A DNA stretch of 64,000 nucleotides, taken from positions 314,747 through 378,746 of the forward strand of contig NZ_JAFFPR010000050.1 of assembly GCF_016918735.1 (NCBI RefSeq), given 5' to 3'. Below are positions 18,643-27,708 of this stretch, piece after piece. The position numbers were made by a program, and so were the translations under genes. This stretch comes from Leptospira abararensis. Lineage in GTDB: Bacteria; Spirochaetota; Leptospiria; Leptospirales; Leptospiraceae. The notes under the pieces were generated by a model. That model ran no database searches, was not told the DNA's origin, and was given only the letters and a program-made list of their open reading frames with translations. Numbering within the stretch: the first letter of the stretch is position 1; each line of letters begins with the position of its first letter.

Positions 18643-19659
18643 ATGAAAAAAGCACTTATCACCGGAATCACAGGCCAAGACGGTTCCTATTTGGCAGAAC
18701 TCCTCCTCCAAAAAGGCTACGAAGTCCATGGGATCGTTCGTAGAACGAGCCTTTTCAATCGCAATCGCATTGAACATCTGCACGGAAACCCAAATCTCCG
18801 CCTTCATTATGGAGATATGACTGATTCCTCGAACCTAAACCGAATCTTAGAAAAAATCCAACCCTCAGAAATCTACAACCTCGCTGCTCAGTCTCATGTT
18901 CAAGTTTCCTTTGAGGTTCCTGAATACACTGCTGAAGTGGATGCTGTGGGAACGTTAAGGATTTTAGATGCGATCAAACAAACGGGAATCAACACTAGGT
19001 TTTACCAAGCATCTACTTCCGAACTTTACGGCCTCGTCCAAGAAGTGCCACAAACTGAAAAGACTCCTTTTTACCCACGTTCCCCTTATGCAGTGGCTAA
19101 ACTCTATGCTTATTGGGCGGTTGTGAACTATAGAGAAGCGTACAATTTGCACGCATCCAACGGAATTTTATTTAATCATGAATCTCCACGACGTGGGGAA
19201 GCATTTGTGACAAGAAAGGTGACCATTGGAGTTTCTGAAGTCAAAGCAGGAAAACTCTCTCACATCACTATGGGCAATATTGATTCCAAACGTGATTGGG
19301 GTTATGCTCCTGACTACGTAGAGATGATGTGGATGATGTTACAAAAAGACACCCCAGATGACTATGTAGTGGCAACCAATGAAACTCACACAGTTCGTGA
19401 GTTTATTGAAGAGGCTTATAAAATTGCAGGTTTCGAAGTTGTTTGGGAAGGTAAGGCTGACAAGGAAGTAGGTAAGGACAAAAAAACTGGCCAAATTCTT
19501 GTAAAAATTGATCCTAAATACTACAGACCAACTGAAGTAGAACTATTAATCGGTAATCCCGAAAAAGCAAAACGCCAGTTAGGTTGGGAGCCCAAGGTCA
19601 AATTTAAAGAACTAGTAAAAATCATGATGGAAGCTGATTTAAAAACCCAAGGATTTTAG
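18643..19659 (+). CDS. gmd: GDP-mannose 4,6-dehydratase
   Basis: 338 residues, the family's usual length. The Rossmann motif [20 protein letters not shown] is at the N-terminus, followed by [14 protein letters not shown], the TSELYG catalytic Thr/Glu region, YxxxK as YAVAK, and [15 protein letters not shown] that binds the nucleotide-sugar. It makes GDP-4-keto-6-deoxymannose, the precursor of rhamnose/fucose-type sugars for LPS O-antigen. The gene stands alone, with no fcl/rmd beside it, so the later enzyme must lie elsewhere. The hairpin at 19731-19760 may end it. Confidence 0.95.
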   Translation: MKKALITGITGQDGSYLAELLLQKGYEVHGIVRRTSLFNRNRIEHLHGNPNLRLHYGDMTDSSNLNRILEKIQPSEIYNLAAQSHVQVSFEVPEYTAEVDAVGTLRILDAIKQTGINTRFYQASTSELYGLVQEVPQTEKTPFYPRSPYAVAKLYAYWAVVNYREAYNLHASNGILFNHESPRRGEAFVTRKVTIGVSEVKAGKLSHITMGNIDSKRDWGYAPDYVEMMWMMLQKDTPDDYVVATNETHTVREFIEEAYKIAGFEVVWEGKADKEVGKDKKTGQILVKIDPKYYRPTEVELLIGNPEKAKRQLGWEPKVKFKELVKIMMEADLKTQGF

Positions 19660-19730
19660 TCAGTAGAAACAATTAGTAAACTTATCCTTAAGCTCCGAGG
19701 GAGAGAGTCTCTGCTATTTTTGTAAAACCT

Positions 19731-19760
19731 TCAAACGGTAATATAAACATTACCGTTTGA
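19731..19760. terminator. Perfect 12-bp inverted repeat between converging genes
   Basis: TCAAACGGTAAT at 19731-19742 and ATTACCGTTTGA at 19749-19760 pair perfectly around a six-base loop. It stands between gmd and the converging STAS gene, so a two-way terminator is likely, although no long T-run follows on either side. The rest of the 279-base gap shows no gene. Confidence 0.6.
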
Positions 19761-19938
19761 AATGTTGCATTCACTCGTAAAGCACGAGCATTTTCGTCTC
19801 TATTTGTTATGAATTGTGTTTAACGATTTATGATTTGTAATGAATCAAATGACTATGATCCAACTGTTTCCACTACCTTGAAAGGCAGTGGATTTTTTAT
19901 TCAGTTCAAAAGTGGAAAGTTTTAAAATTTATTTTGGT

Positions 19939-20244
19939 TTAGAGACCAAAAAACTGATCCAACATCAACTTCTTCAAAGTTTCTTTTAGTTTCTCTTGGA
20001 TGTTGACAATCTTCACTGTCATCTTTTTTTCATCTGCTTTGTTTTTGAAAGAAAGTAGGCGAGAGATCCCAAGAGAACTCACAATTACCACCTTTTCCAA
20101 ATCCAAATAGATTTCTTGAACGTTCTTTTCTAGGATCTCGGCTAATATTTCTCGGAGTTCCGGTGCGTTTCCATCCAGAATCTGATCCATAAAGCGAACA
20201 CGGATCGTGTTTCCCTTTTCTTCTACTAGTATCTTATCACTCAT
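19939..20244 (-). CDS. STAS-domain anti-sigma factor antagonist
   Basis: 101 residues, a bare SpoIIAA-type STAS domain: an early beta pair (IRVRFMDQILDGNAPEL), a conserved helix, then LDLEKVVIVSSLGISRLLSF, which holds the phosphorylatable-serine loop as SSLG. Such proteins bind anti-sigma kinases and are switched by phosphorylation. No anti-sigma kinase or phosphatase gene is adjacent. It is 48 bases downstream of the double-cNMP regulator on the same strand, so the two may be one signalling unit. Confidence 0.88.
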   Translation of the reverse strand: MSDKILVEEKGNTIRVRFMDQILDGNAPELREILAEILEKNVQEIYLDLEKVVIVSSLGISRLLSFKNKADEKKMTVKIVNIQEKLKETLKKLMLDQFFGL

Positions 20245-20292
20245 ATTTCTTTGGCCTCTAACGTAAGTCAGGAGAGGAAAGTTGGCAAGAAG

Positions 20293-21504
20293 TTATTTCA
20301 ACTTCTTTAGCTTATTCTCCATGTTAGCCTTTTTATGATAGAATTGGACGAGTTTTTCTAGTTCTGCCATGTCGGAACAAACAATTTTTCCCATATCCAT
20401 ACGAATAAATTTATTATTCTTCATGATATCGGAAATGATGAGTTCGTCTTTTGGATCCGTAAGTCCCACCATTTTCAGAAGGTCTTTGGTTCCAATTTCA
20501 AAATTGTAGGCTTGTTTGGGAGCCACTTTGATTCTGTTCTTTTCTGCCAAGGTCATGAGTGTATCTACGATACGACCTTGTGGGTCTTTTAGAAGTAAGT
20601 TCGCTAATTGTTTGTAAGCAATCCAAATCCTTTCAGATAATAACGTGATGAGCCTTGTGGCCAATTGTGGTTGGGCTTTTACCATACCTTCAAAGTTGGC
20701 TTTGTTGATGGCAAGTAGTTCCACGTCCCCTGCGGCCACTGCCGAAGCGGAACGAGGTTTGTTATCGAGAATTGCCATCTCACCAAAAATATCGCCCGCT
20801 TGGAGAACAGCCAGCATCACTTCGTTTTGGTTTACGATTTTGGAAATTTTTACCTTTCCACTTTGTAAAATAAATAATTCCTTACCTGGTTCGTGTTCAC
20901 AAAAGATCATCTCACTATCTCTGTAGTTTCGATTGAATTTATTGTAATCGATAGGAGCCGCTTGAAACGGCTGGTTTATCGTTTGTAAACGTAGTTTTGC
21001 CTGAGGAACAAACTGCCCATTGGGAAGGTGTTTTAGATAACTTTGGTAAGCAAAAGTGGCATGCGAAGTATTTTGCTGTTGGAAGTAATATTCACCAATT
21101 TTGAAAAGTTCGTTTGGATCTTCTTCGACTGCATTTCTAAAGGACAATCGTGTGATGGTAGTATCAAACTGGCGTAACTTCATAGAGAAGAAACGAATGA
21201 TATTCATCGCAACCGCAGTAGACTTTTGGATTAGGGTTCCAAATTGGTCATAACTGACAGAAATCAAAGATACATTGGTAAGGGATGTGGCGGATTCGAT
21301 CTGAGGGTGTTGGCTCATGGCAGCAACTACGCCAAAGAAGTCACCAGGTCCTAAAACTTGGTTGGGATCTTCTCCGACAACAGCCGTCTCACGAGTGACA
21401 CGTACTTTACCCTCACGGATGATATAGAAATTGTTCGCATCCTTTTTCCCCTCTACAATGATGTAGGAGTTCGCCGGGAAAGTAACCATTTGAAAAAACG
21501 ACAT
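20293..21504 (-). CDS. Regulator with two cyclic-nucleotide-binding domains and a CRP-like tail
   Basis: 403 residues. cNMP-binding domain 1 spans about 5-115 (SYIIVEGKKDANNFYIIREG, GPGDFFGVVAAMS). A TPR-like helical link follows (DPNELFKIGEYYF). Domain 2 spans about 190-305 (MIFCEHEPGKELFILQSG, AGDIFGEMAILDNKPRSASA, which has the family phosphate-binding cassette). The C-terminal 95 residues resemble the CRP winged helix (LMTLAEKN, TKDLLKMVGLTDPKDELI, LEKLVQFYHKK). Two sensor domains before one DNA-binding domain is unusual for the CRP/FNR family. ATG start at 21504. Confidence 0.85.
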   Translation of the reverse strand: MSFFQMVTFPANSYIIVEGKKDANNFYIIREGKVRVTRETAVVGEDPNQVLGPGDFFGVVAAMSQHPQIESATSLTNVSLISVSYDQFGTLIQKSTAVAMNIIRFFSMKLRQFDTTITRLSFRNAVEEDPNELFKIGEYYFQQQNTSHATFAYQSYLKHLPNGQFVPQAKLRLQTINQPFQAAPIDYNKFNRNYRDSEMIFCEHEPGKELFILQSGKVKISKIVNQNEVMLAVLQAGDIFGEMAILDNKPRSASAVAAGDVELLAINKANFEGMVKAQPQLATRLITLLSERIWIAYKQLANLLLKDPQGRIVDTLMTLAEKNRIKVAPKQAYNFEIGTKDLLKMVGLTDPKDELIISDIMKNNKFIRMDMGKIVCSDMAELEKLVQFYHKKANMENKLKKLK

Positions 21505-21582
21505 TCTTAAATCTCTGAACCCTTTTTGCTCAACGTGCCTAGTTTATTATCGGAGATCCCTAGGGCAATATTTTCGTAAAAT

Positions 21583-22113
21583 TTACTTATTTTTACTCTC
21601 TCCTAAAATTTCCATCTGAGTCAGTTCTAATTCCGCTTCTTGGGCAATTTTACTCGAATACGTATTTTTGATAATGTCCTGAAAAATCTGATAGGCCTTA
21701 TCTTCTCGGCCCATACGGACAAAGGCTTTGCCCGAAATTAAGTACGATTCGAGTCCTTCTTCTGTATTGGGAAATTCTTTATAGATTTTCAGTTCGTTTT
21801 CGGCAAGAGCCAAAATATCTCCGGACATTCGGTAGTTGGAACTCAAAATCTTTCGCACTTCTCTGGTTTTCGGATGGCTTGGGTAGAGTAATAAAAAGCT
21901 TTTACAGGATTCTACAGATTGGTAGTGGTTCCTATCTTCCAAAAATTCTTTGGCCTTTTGGTAAAGAAGGTCACCTTGTTTGGTGCGTTCATTTGCGAAA
22001 ATTTGGCTTACGGAACGATCCGCAGTTAGGGGCAAAATTCCCATAAAGAGAAGGAATCCGAGGGTGAAAATGGCTCGTTTTCCTAAAGGCCAGACTGTCG
22101 AATTCTGTCTCAT
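21583..22113 (-). CDS. Tetratricopeptide-repeat protein with N-terminal anchor
   Basis: About 176 residues from ATG 22113 (MRQNSTVWPLGKR). A hydrophobic segment (IFTLGFLLFMGILPLTA) anchors or exports it; the rest is helical repeats of TPR/YbgF type (GDLLYQKAKEFLEDRNHYQSV, YLISGKAFVRMGREDKAYQIF). The open frame extends another 30 codons, but that part overlaps the VWA gene and is not repeat-like. It is the last gene of the rnd-nudix-VWA-TPR run and probably works in the periplasm or at the inner membrane. Confidence 0.7.
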   Translation of the reverse strand: MRQNSTVWPLGKRAIFTLGFLLFMGILPLTADRSVSQIFANERTKQGDLLYQKAKEFLEDRNHYQSVESCKSFLLLYPSHPKTREVRKILSSNYRMSGDILALAENELKIYKEFPNTEEGLESYLISGKAFVRMGREDKAYQIFQDIIKNTYSSKIAQEAELELTQMEILGESKNK

Positions 22114-22142
22114 TACTAAGAGTTTCGGTCGAAACCTGGTTT

Positions 22143-23225
22143 CTACTGAACGGGTTTTTCTTCCGATAGGGCAAGAATTTTGGGAATCCCTGTCATATCC
22201 CAAAGTTCGGCGGAGGCTCGCATTCGTTTTCCTGTCGGTAAAGGGAAAATAAACCGGCCTTTTCCTTCTGCTCCCGTTTGGAGTTTGATTTGGTGTTTGG
22301 TGAGATCTCCCATCCGCCTCTCGCGTAAGGGAGGAATCGGAAAACTTCGCAATTTTTCTTCAGCGGGATAAAGATATAACTGCACCATATAGGAAGTATT
22401 GGCCACACCTGTGTATTCGTAATTTAGAATGTAACCTGATTCGGAACCATCTTCATAAGGAAGGATGTTTAGAATTTTGATTTGGTTTTCTTTGGGTAAG
22501 ATTGTAACTTCTGTCTGCAGAGGTTTTGATTCTGAATGAGAGAGAATCATAGATTCCGGTTCTTTTGCAAAAAAAATCCGTTGGAAGGAAGAATCATAGT
22601 CTTCCGGTCGTTTTAAGGGATAATAATTTCCATCACCGAGAATTGAAAGCCGTTTTAGATCTTCTTCTCCCTTCGGATCAATATCAATCCCAAGGACTTG
22701 CAAACGGAATTTTTTACCCGCTTGTTTGAGTTGGTAAAGGACAGCTTTTGGGTCACCTTCACAACTTTCGACCCCGTCGGAGATAAAGATAATTTCTGTT
22801 TCTTGCACCTCATTTAAGAGGTATTCTCCCACAACACTTAAGGTTTGTGCGATGGGTGTGGATCCTGCCGGAACAATGGAGGAGATTTTTTGGCTCACAA
22901 CGGAAGCCGCCCCTTTTTGGATGGGGTGATACAAACGAGCAGAAGTACAACCGGCAATTCGATTTCCGTAAGCAACAAGCCCCACACTCACATCTTTTGG
23001 AAGTCCGCCCAGTACTTGTAAAAGTTTTTCTTTGGCAACGGCCATTCGAGTTTTGCCATCCCATTTTTCCGACATCGAACCACTGGCATCAAGGATAAAC
23101 ACATATCTTTTGTTAGGTTGTACTTGTGCAGGAAGAGAAGTGAATATAAGTAAAAGAAAATAAATGGTTATGGTTAGGAAACGATTCAAAAACAGATAAA
23201 TAATGTTTGTTTTTCGATTCCGCAC
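22143..23225 (-). CDS. VWA-domain protein with signal peptide
   Basis: 360 residues. A signal peptide (FLTITIYFLLLIFTSLPAQ) precedes a von Willebrand A domain whose MIDAS is complete: DASGSMS near residue 46, a middle Thr (STPIAQTL) and ISDGVESCEGD. The C-terminal third is beta-rich, with no known domain seen. Such proteins bind metal and a protein partner at the envelope. Start is GTG 23225; the downstream TPR gene begins 29 bases after its stop. Batch-like VWA and TPR genes often occur together, but no MoxR ATPase is present. Confidence 0.83.
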   Translation of the reverse strand: MRNRKTNIIYLFLNRFLTITIYFLLLIFTSLPAQVQPNKRYVFILDASGSMSEKWDGKTRMAVAKEKLLQVLGGLPKDVSVGLVAYGNRIAGCTSARLYHPIQKGAASVVSQKISSIVPAGSTPIAQTLSVVGEYLLNEVQETEIIFISDGVESCEGDPKAVLYQLKQAGKKFRLQVLGIDIDPKGEEDLKRLSILGDGNYYPLKRPEDYDSSFQRIFFAKEPESMILSHSESKPLQTEVTILPKENQIKILNILPYEDGSESGYILNYEYTGVANTSYMVQLYLYPAEEKLRSFPIPPLRERRMGDLTKHQIKLQTGAEGKGRFIFPLPTGKRMRASAELWDMTGIPKILALSEEKPVQ

Positions 23226-23257
23226 CTGTACAACATCGGCGAAAACCGAATTTGACC

Positions 23258-23878
23258 TTAGAGGGATTTGGGGTCTAAATAGGGCGGATTTGTCAGGTTG
23301 GATTTTACGATCAGGGGAATTCGATCAAAGGAAGAATGTTCCCGAAGGAAACGTAAGATCATTTCGCAGGTGGCACCCCAAAGAAGGCCGTCTCCTAAAT
23401 CAAAATAATAGGCAAAATGTTCCCGGCCAGGGATCTGAATGGCATAAAAAGGTTTTATCCAAAGATCGGAAAAAGAGAGGAGGATGACCCGATCCACTTC
23501 CGCCGTGTTGTGGTAAAAAGAAAAATCACCTTCATAAGTGGCCAAAAACGGAGTGATATGAAATCCCGTCCTTGTGTGAAGGCCTTCCAGTTTTCCTAGA
23601 ACTTGAAGAGTGGAACGGTGGACACCCATTTCTTCTTCCCATTCCCGAAGAGCTGTGACAAGAAGATTAGGATCTTCTTCTTCTTTCACACCTCCCGGAA
23701 AGGAGATTTGGCCTGGATGGGATTTTAAATTTTTAGAACGTTCGGTAAGGATGATTCCTTCTGCAAATTCTTTGGATCCGTAAAGAGGGAAGATCACACC
23801 CGATTTGATTTCGGGTGTCTCAGGAATTTCGTCGAAGTTCCGTGAAAGTTTTTCGACAAAGGACCGGTAGGGTAACAT
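23258..23878 (-). CDS. Nudix hydrolase, CoA-pyrophosphatase-like
   Basis: 206 residues. The Nudix box is complete: GGVKEEEDPNLLVTALREWEEEMGV. It is preceded by SHPGQISFPGG, the extra motif (UPF0035-like) of NudL/CoA diphosphatases, so hydrolysis of CoA or acyl-CoA to phosphopantetheine and 3',5'-ADP is the likely reaction. The ATG overlaps the TGA of the rnd gene (ATGA), so the two are translationally coupled. Confidence 0.87.
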   Translation of the reverse strand: MLPYRSFVEKLSRNFDEIPETPEIKSGVIFPLYGSKEFAEGIILTERSKNLKSHPGQISFPGGVKEEEDPNLLVTALREWEEEMGVHRSTLQVLGKLEGLHTRTGFHITPFLATYEGDFSFYHNTAEVDRVILLSFSDLWIKPFYAIQIPGREHFAYYFDLGDGLLWGATCEMILRFLREHSSFDRIPLIVKSNLTNPPYLDPKSL

Positions 23879-25092
23879 CAGCCCTCGTCTTTCGAGTTTT
23901 GATTTTTCCTTCGTTTGGCAACAAATGCTTCTTTGGATCTTATGGCCACCAAACGGTTGATCATCGAATCAAAAGGTAATCCTTGGATGGCAGCAAGTAA
24001 ACTCGGACCGTAGTTTTGAACTTTCCAATCAGAAAATACATGTAATGCTTTTAGTTCTTCCAAATCTTTTGGAGCAGCCCGTAAAATGCTAATCAGTTGT
24101 TTGTTAGAAGGAAGAAGAGAATGTTCCATCCGCCTAGCGCGCATAATGCGTAGCCGCCATTTTTTTGCATTTTGGAATTTATGATTTTCGTCTTCGTTTA
24201 AATCTTCGCCGTGACGTTTGGAAAGTTCTGATGTGTCGATGGGATCGTTATATTCTGCAATTAAAAGTTTGAAGATTTCGGTTCCATCTTTTTTGCCAAA
24301 CCATTCAACACATTTTTCTTCGTTAGGTTGTTCTCTCACTGCTTGTGAGAGTCTATCGTTATTAAAAACTCGAAAACTTGCTTTGTTGATTCGTTTTGCT
24401 TTTTCATCACGATAACGAAGGAGTTCTAAAATTTTTCTTCTTTCGAGCGGTGTAAAATTTAATATGTCAGGAAATTTTCCGAGAGAAAATCCTTCGCCTT
24501 CTTTGGCTACATACTCTTCAGATGCAATGAATTCAAATTCCGATTTTGCTTCATCGTAGAGAGTTCTACGTTTTAGTTCTTCTTCCATCTTTAACCAAAT
24601 GGATTCTAAATATGCAGTATCTAACGCAGCATATTTGAGTTGTTGTTTTTGGAGAGGACGAAGTTCCCAGTTAGACTTCTGTTCTACTTTAGAAAGCGTA
24701 ACTTTATGATAATGTTCCACAACATGTGACAAAGAACTTTGTTCTAATGACAACAAACGAGAACTGATCATTGTATCTGCCGTGTTCACAAACTTGAACC
24801 CAAAGTCTCTTTTTAAGGCTTTGATGTCGTCTTGTGCCGAGTGGAAGATTTTGAGAATGTTCGGATCTTCGAACAAAGGACCCAAAGCTGACAAATTTGT
24901 GATTTTTAGGGGGTCAATCAGGTAGTTTTTGCCATTGGAATTGATCTGGATGAGACAAACTTTGGGATAGTACGTGTAATAACCGGAGGACTCGGTGTCG
25001 ATTGACATGATTTTGGACTGTCTGAGATTGATCAGAGCTAAATCCAAAGCTTTTGCCGTATCAACGAGAATATAGTTGGAATTGATTTGCAT
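23878..25092 (-). CDS. rnd: Ribonuclease D
   Basis: 404 residues. The DEDDy exonuclease motifs are present: Exo I IDTESSG, Exo II IFHSAQDDIKAL, and Exo III YAALDTAYLESIW. HRDC-like helical domains follow (DEKAKRINKASFRVFNND; PKDLEELKALHVFSDWKVQNYGPSLLAAI). The enzyme trims 3' ends of tRNA and other structured RNAs. It is the first gene of a minus-strand operon and is divergent from purF with 41 bases between. Confidence 0.93.
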   Translation of the reverse strand: MQINSNYILVDTAKALDLALINLRQSKIMSIDTESSGYYTYYPKVCLIQINSNGKNYLIDPLKITNLSALGPLFEDPNILKIFHSAQDDIKALKRDFGFKFVNTADTMISSRLLSLEQSSLSHVVEHYHKVTLSKVEQKSNWELRPLQKQQLKYAALDTAYLESIWLKMEEELKRRTLYDEAKSEFEFIASEEYVAKEGEGFSLGKFPDILNFTPLERRKILELLRYRDEKAKRINKASFRVFNNDRLSQAVREQPNEEKCVEWFGKKDGTEIFKLLIAEYNDPIDTSELSKRHGEDLNEDENHKFQNAKKWRLRIMRARRMEHSLLPSNKQLISILRAAPKDLEELKALHVFSDWKVQNYGPSLLAAIQGLPFDSMINRLVAIRSKEAFVAKRRKNQNSKDEG

Positions 25093-25133
25093 CTAATTGG
25101 GATTTTGGAAATACTGCAATTGTCATTCTAACA

Positions 25134-26561
25134 ATGATTCTCCAATCTGACAAACCAAAAGAAGAATGTGCCATATTCGGCATCTACAATAGCAAGGAAG
25201 CTGCTAATTTTACCTACCTAGGTTTGTACTCAATGCAACACCGAGGCCAGGAGTCCAGTGGGATCGTCACAACTGATGGATCTCACTTATACCGGTATGC
25301 CAATATGGGTCTCGTAGCAAATATCTTCACTCAACCGAAGATCAAAGAGCTCATTGGAGATTCGGCCATTGGCCACAACCGGTATTCCACAACGGGAGCG
25401 AGTTTTTTAAGAAATGCTCAGCCCATCCGCGTGGAATCCCACTTAGGTCCTGTGGCTCTGGCGCATAATGGAAACCTGGTGAACTCTTGGGACATCAGAA
25501 ATCGCCTCGAAAGAGACGGGTCCATCTTCCAAACCACCATTGATTCCGAAGTCATTGTCCACCTTATGGCGAAAAGCCACAAAACGGATTTACTCGAAGC
25601 ACTCTGTGAGTCGCTAGGGCAAGTTCGTGGTGCCTACTCTCTGTTAGTTTTAACTCCAAGATACCTAATTGCGGTTCGGGATCCGAATGGTTTCCGACCA
25701 CTCGTGATGGGGAAACGTTCGGATGGAGCCATTGTGTTCGCTTCCGAAACTTGCGCCTTCGACATTACAGAAACAGAATATGTACGTGATGTAGAACCGG
25801 GGGAAATGGTTGTGATTGACCATACCGGAGTGCGTTCTCTCTATCCATTCCCAAAAGCAAAACCAAGTCTTTGTATTTTTGAATATATCTACTTTGCAAG
25901 ACCCGATTCTTATATTTTTGAAGAATCGGTTTACAAAGTAAGGAAGTCACTCGGCCGCCAATTAGCGCGCGTTATGCCAGTGGAAGCCGATGTCATCATT
26001 CCAGTTCCTGATTCCGCCAATATTGCAGCCCTTGGTTACAGTGAAGAGTCGGGGATTCCTTACCAAAGTGGCCTTGTTCGTTCCCATTATATTGGTCGAA
26101 CCTTCATTGAACCGGACCAAAAAATTCGGGACTTTGGAGCCAAAATCAAATACAATGTGGTGAAAGAAGTTGTGAATGGAAAACGAGTGGTCATCATTGA
26201 CGACTCGGTGATGCGCGGAACCACAAGCCGAAAGATCATTAAAATGATTCGTAACGCGGGTGCCAAAGAAATCCATTTTAGAGTTTCGGCACCTCCTACA
26301 GTTTCTCCTTGTTATTACGGAATCGACATTCCCACTCATAAGGAACTCATTGCCTCTACACATAGCATCGATGAAATCCAAAAGTACCTTCGTGTGGATT
26401 CCCTTGCTTATTTAACATTGGATACAATGCACAAAGCTGTGGAAGGCCATAAAGGTGGTGGGTTTTGTGATGCTTGTTTTACATCCAATTACCCTGTGGA
26501 ATTCCAAGACCATGCGGGAAATCAAAAGTCACTGTTTACGGAATACGCGACGGAAGAGTGA
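25134..26561 (+). CDS. purF: Amidophosphoribosyltransferase
   Basis: 475 residues, usual length. The Ntn glutaminase domain follows a short propeptide, with catalytic Cys in KEECAIFGIY, then GLYSMQHRGQESSGI, IGHNRYSTTG and LAHNGNLVN. The PRTase domain has VIIDDSVMRGTT (PRPP loop). Conserved Cys residues near 270 and the C-terminus (GFCDACFTSNYP) suggest the Fe-S cluster form of Bacillus type. It performs the first step of purine synthesis (PRPP plus glutamine to phosphoribosylamine). The stop overlaps the queD start (TGATG). Confidence 0.96.
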   Translation: MILQSDKPKEECAIFGIYNSKEAANFTYLGLYSMQHRGQESSGIVTTDGSHLYRYANMGLVANIFTQPKIKELIGDSAIGHNRYSTTGASFLRNAQPIRVESHLGPVALAHNGNLVNSWDIRNRLERDGSIFQTTIDSEVIVHLMAKSHKTDLLEALCESLGQVRGAYSLLVLTPRYLIAVRDPNGFRPLVMGKRSDGAIVFASETCAFDITETEYVRDVEPGEMVVIDHTGVRSLYPFPKAKPSLCIFEYIYFARPDSYIFEESVYKVRKSLGRQLARVMPVEADVIIPVPDSANIAALGYSEESGIPYQSGLVRSHYIGRTFIEPDQKIRDFGAKIKYNVVKEVVNGKRVVIIDDSVMRGTTSRKIIKMIRNAGAKEIHFRVSAPPTVSPCYYGIDIPTHKELIASTHSIDEIQKYLRVDSLAYLTLDTMHKAVEGHKGGGFCDACFTSNYPVEFQDHAGNQKSLFTEYATEE

Positions 26562-26932
26562 TGGAAGAGATTGAACTTTCCAAAACCTTTGGTTTTGAAG
26601 CGGCCCATTTTTTACCAAATGTTCCGGAAGGACATAAATGCAAAAGAATGCATGGCCATAGCTTTCGGTTTGCAGTTTATCTCAAAGGGCAAATTGATCC
26701 TCATACGGGTTGGATTATGGACTTTGGAGAATTAAAATCCATCGTAAAACCAATCTTAGATGAACATTTAGATCATTATGTATTAAATGATGTTCCGGGA
26801 CTTCAAAATCCAACAAGCGAAAACATTGCAGTTTGGCTTTGGAACCAATTAAAACCAAAATTACCGTTACTTGATAAAATTACGTTATACGAAACTTGCA
26901 CAAGTTCTTGCGTTTACCGAGGTCCTAAATAG
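26561..26932 (+). CDS. queD: 6-carboxy-5,6,7,8-tetrahydropterin synthase
   Basis: 123 residues. Zinc ligands FEAAHFL and HGHSF, the catalytic Cys of GHKCKRMHGH, and the conserved IMDFGELK and NPTSENIAVW pterin/active-site segments are all visible. It converts dihydroneopterin triphosphate to carboxytetrahydropterin in queuosine synthesis. ATG overlaps the purF stop, so the two are coupled. The open frame extends upstream, but that part lies inside purF in another phase. Confidence 0.94.
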   Translation: MEEIELSKTFGFEAAHFLPNVPEGHKCKRMHGHSFRFAVYLKGQIDPHTGWIMDFGELKSIVKPILDEHLDHYVLNDVPGLQNPTSENIAVWLWNQLKPKLPLLDKITLYETCTSSCVYRGPK

Positions 26933-26941
26933 GATTTTTAT

Positions 26942-27658
26942 ATGTCTTCAAAATCCACTGGAGCCGTTGTACTTTTGTCAGGTGGTCTGGATTCAACCAC
27001 CTGTTTGTATGAAGCCTTGCAAGAACATGGCTATCCCAAGGTTAAAAAACCTCCGATTCTTGCTATCTCCTTTCACTATTCCCAAAAACACATCATCGAA
27101 CTAAAAAAAAGTAAACTTATCACAAGTCGTTTGGGGATTCCTCATGTGGTTCAAAAATTGGATACTGAGTTTTTTTTGGGAAGTTCTCTCACAGAAAAGA
27201 AACTAAAAATTCGAAAGAACGCAGGAAAGATTTTAGATTCCAATTCCACAGAAATTCCTAATACTTATGTGCCAGGTCGTAACATTCTTTTTTTGTCTTT
27301 TGCCATTTCTTTGGCAGAGGGCCATGGCTATGATTCGGTCTACATTGGAGTCAACGCATTGGATTATTCGGGATATCCCGATTGTCGTCCGGAATTTATT
27401 CGAGCTTATCAGGCGATGGTCAATTTAGGGACTAAAACAGGTGTTACAGGGGAGCATTCGATCCAAATTAAAACACCACTTTTGACAATGTCCAAAAAAG
27501 AGATCATCCAAAGGGCTTTAGAACTACAAGTTCCACTAAAAGATACGCATTCTTGTTACGATCCTGTAAAGGGGAAACCCTGCGGAAAATGTGACTCATG
27601 TCTTCTTCGAAACAAAGGGTTTGCAGAATTAGGAATGACAGATCCCTCTTTAGGGTGA
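26942..27658 (+). CDS. queC: 7-cyano-7-deazaguanine synthase
   Basis: 238 residues. The PP-loop ATP-binding motif LLSGGLDSTTCLYEAL is at residues about 10-25, then VPGRNILFLSFA, and the zinc site CYDPVKGKPCGKCDSCLLR close to the C-terminus. It makes preQ0 from carboxydeazaguanine and ammonia. AGGA stands before ATG 26942; the gene is nine bases after queD. QueE and queF are not in the window, so this is only part of the pathway. Confidence 0.95.
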   Translation: MSSKSTGAVVLLSGGLDSTTCLYEALQEHGYPKVKKPPILAISFHYSQKHIIELKKSKLITSRLGIPHVVQKLDTEFFLGSSLTEKKLKIRKNAGKILDSNSTEIPNTYVPGRNILFLSFAISLAEGHGYDSVYIGVNALDYSGYPDCRPEFIRAYQAMVNLGTKTGVTGEHSIQIKTPLLTMSKKEIIQRALELQVPLKDTHSCYDPVKGKPCGKCDSCLLRNKGFAELGMTDPSLG

Positions 27659-27708
27659 GCCAATGTCTGTATTCTCTACTTTCTAATCCTGAATTTATAG
27701 GGACTTTT

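Noticed and set aside
25962..26381. 139-codon frame antisense to purF
   Set aside because: Shadow of purF; no family signature and no upstream ribosome site.
26474..26560. Upstream extension of the queD frame
   Set aside because: Lies within purF in another phase; the TGATG overlap gives a natural start at 26561.
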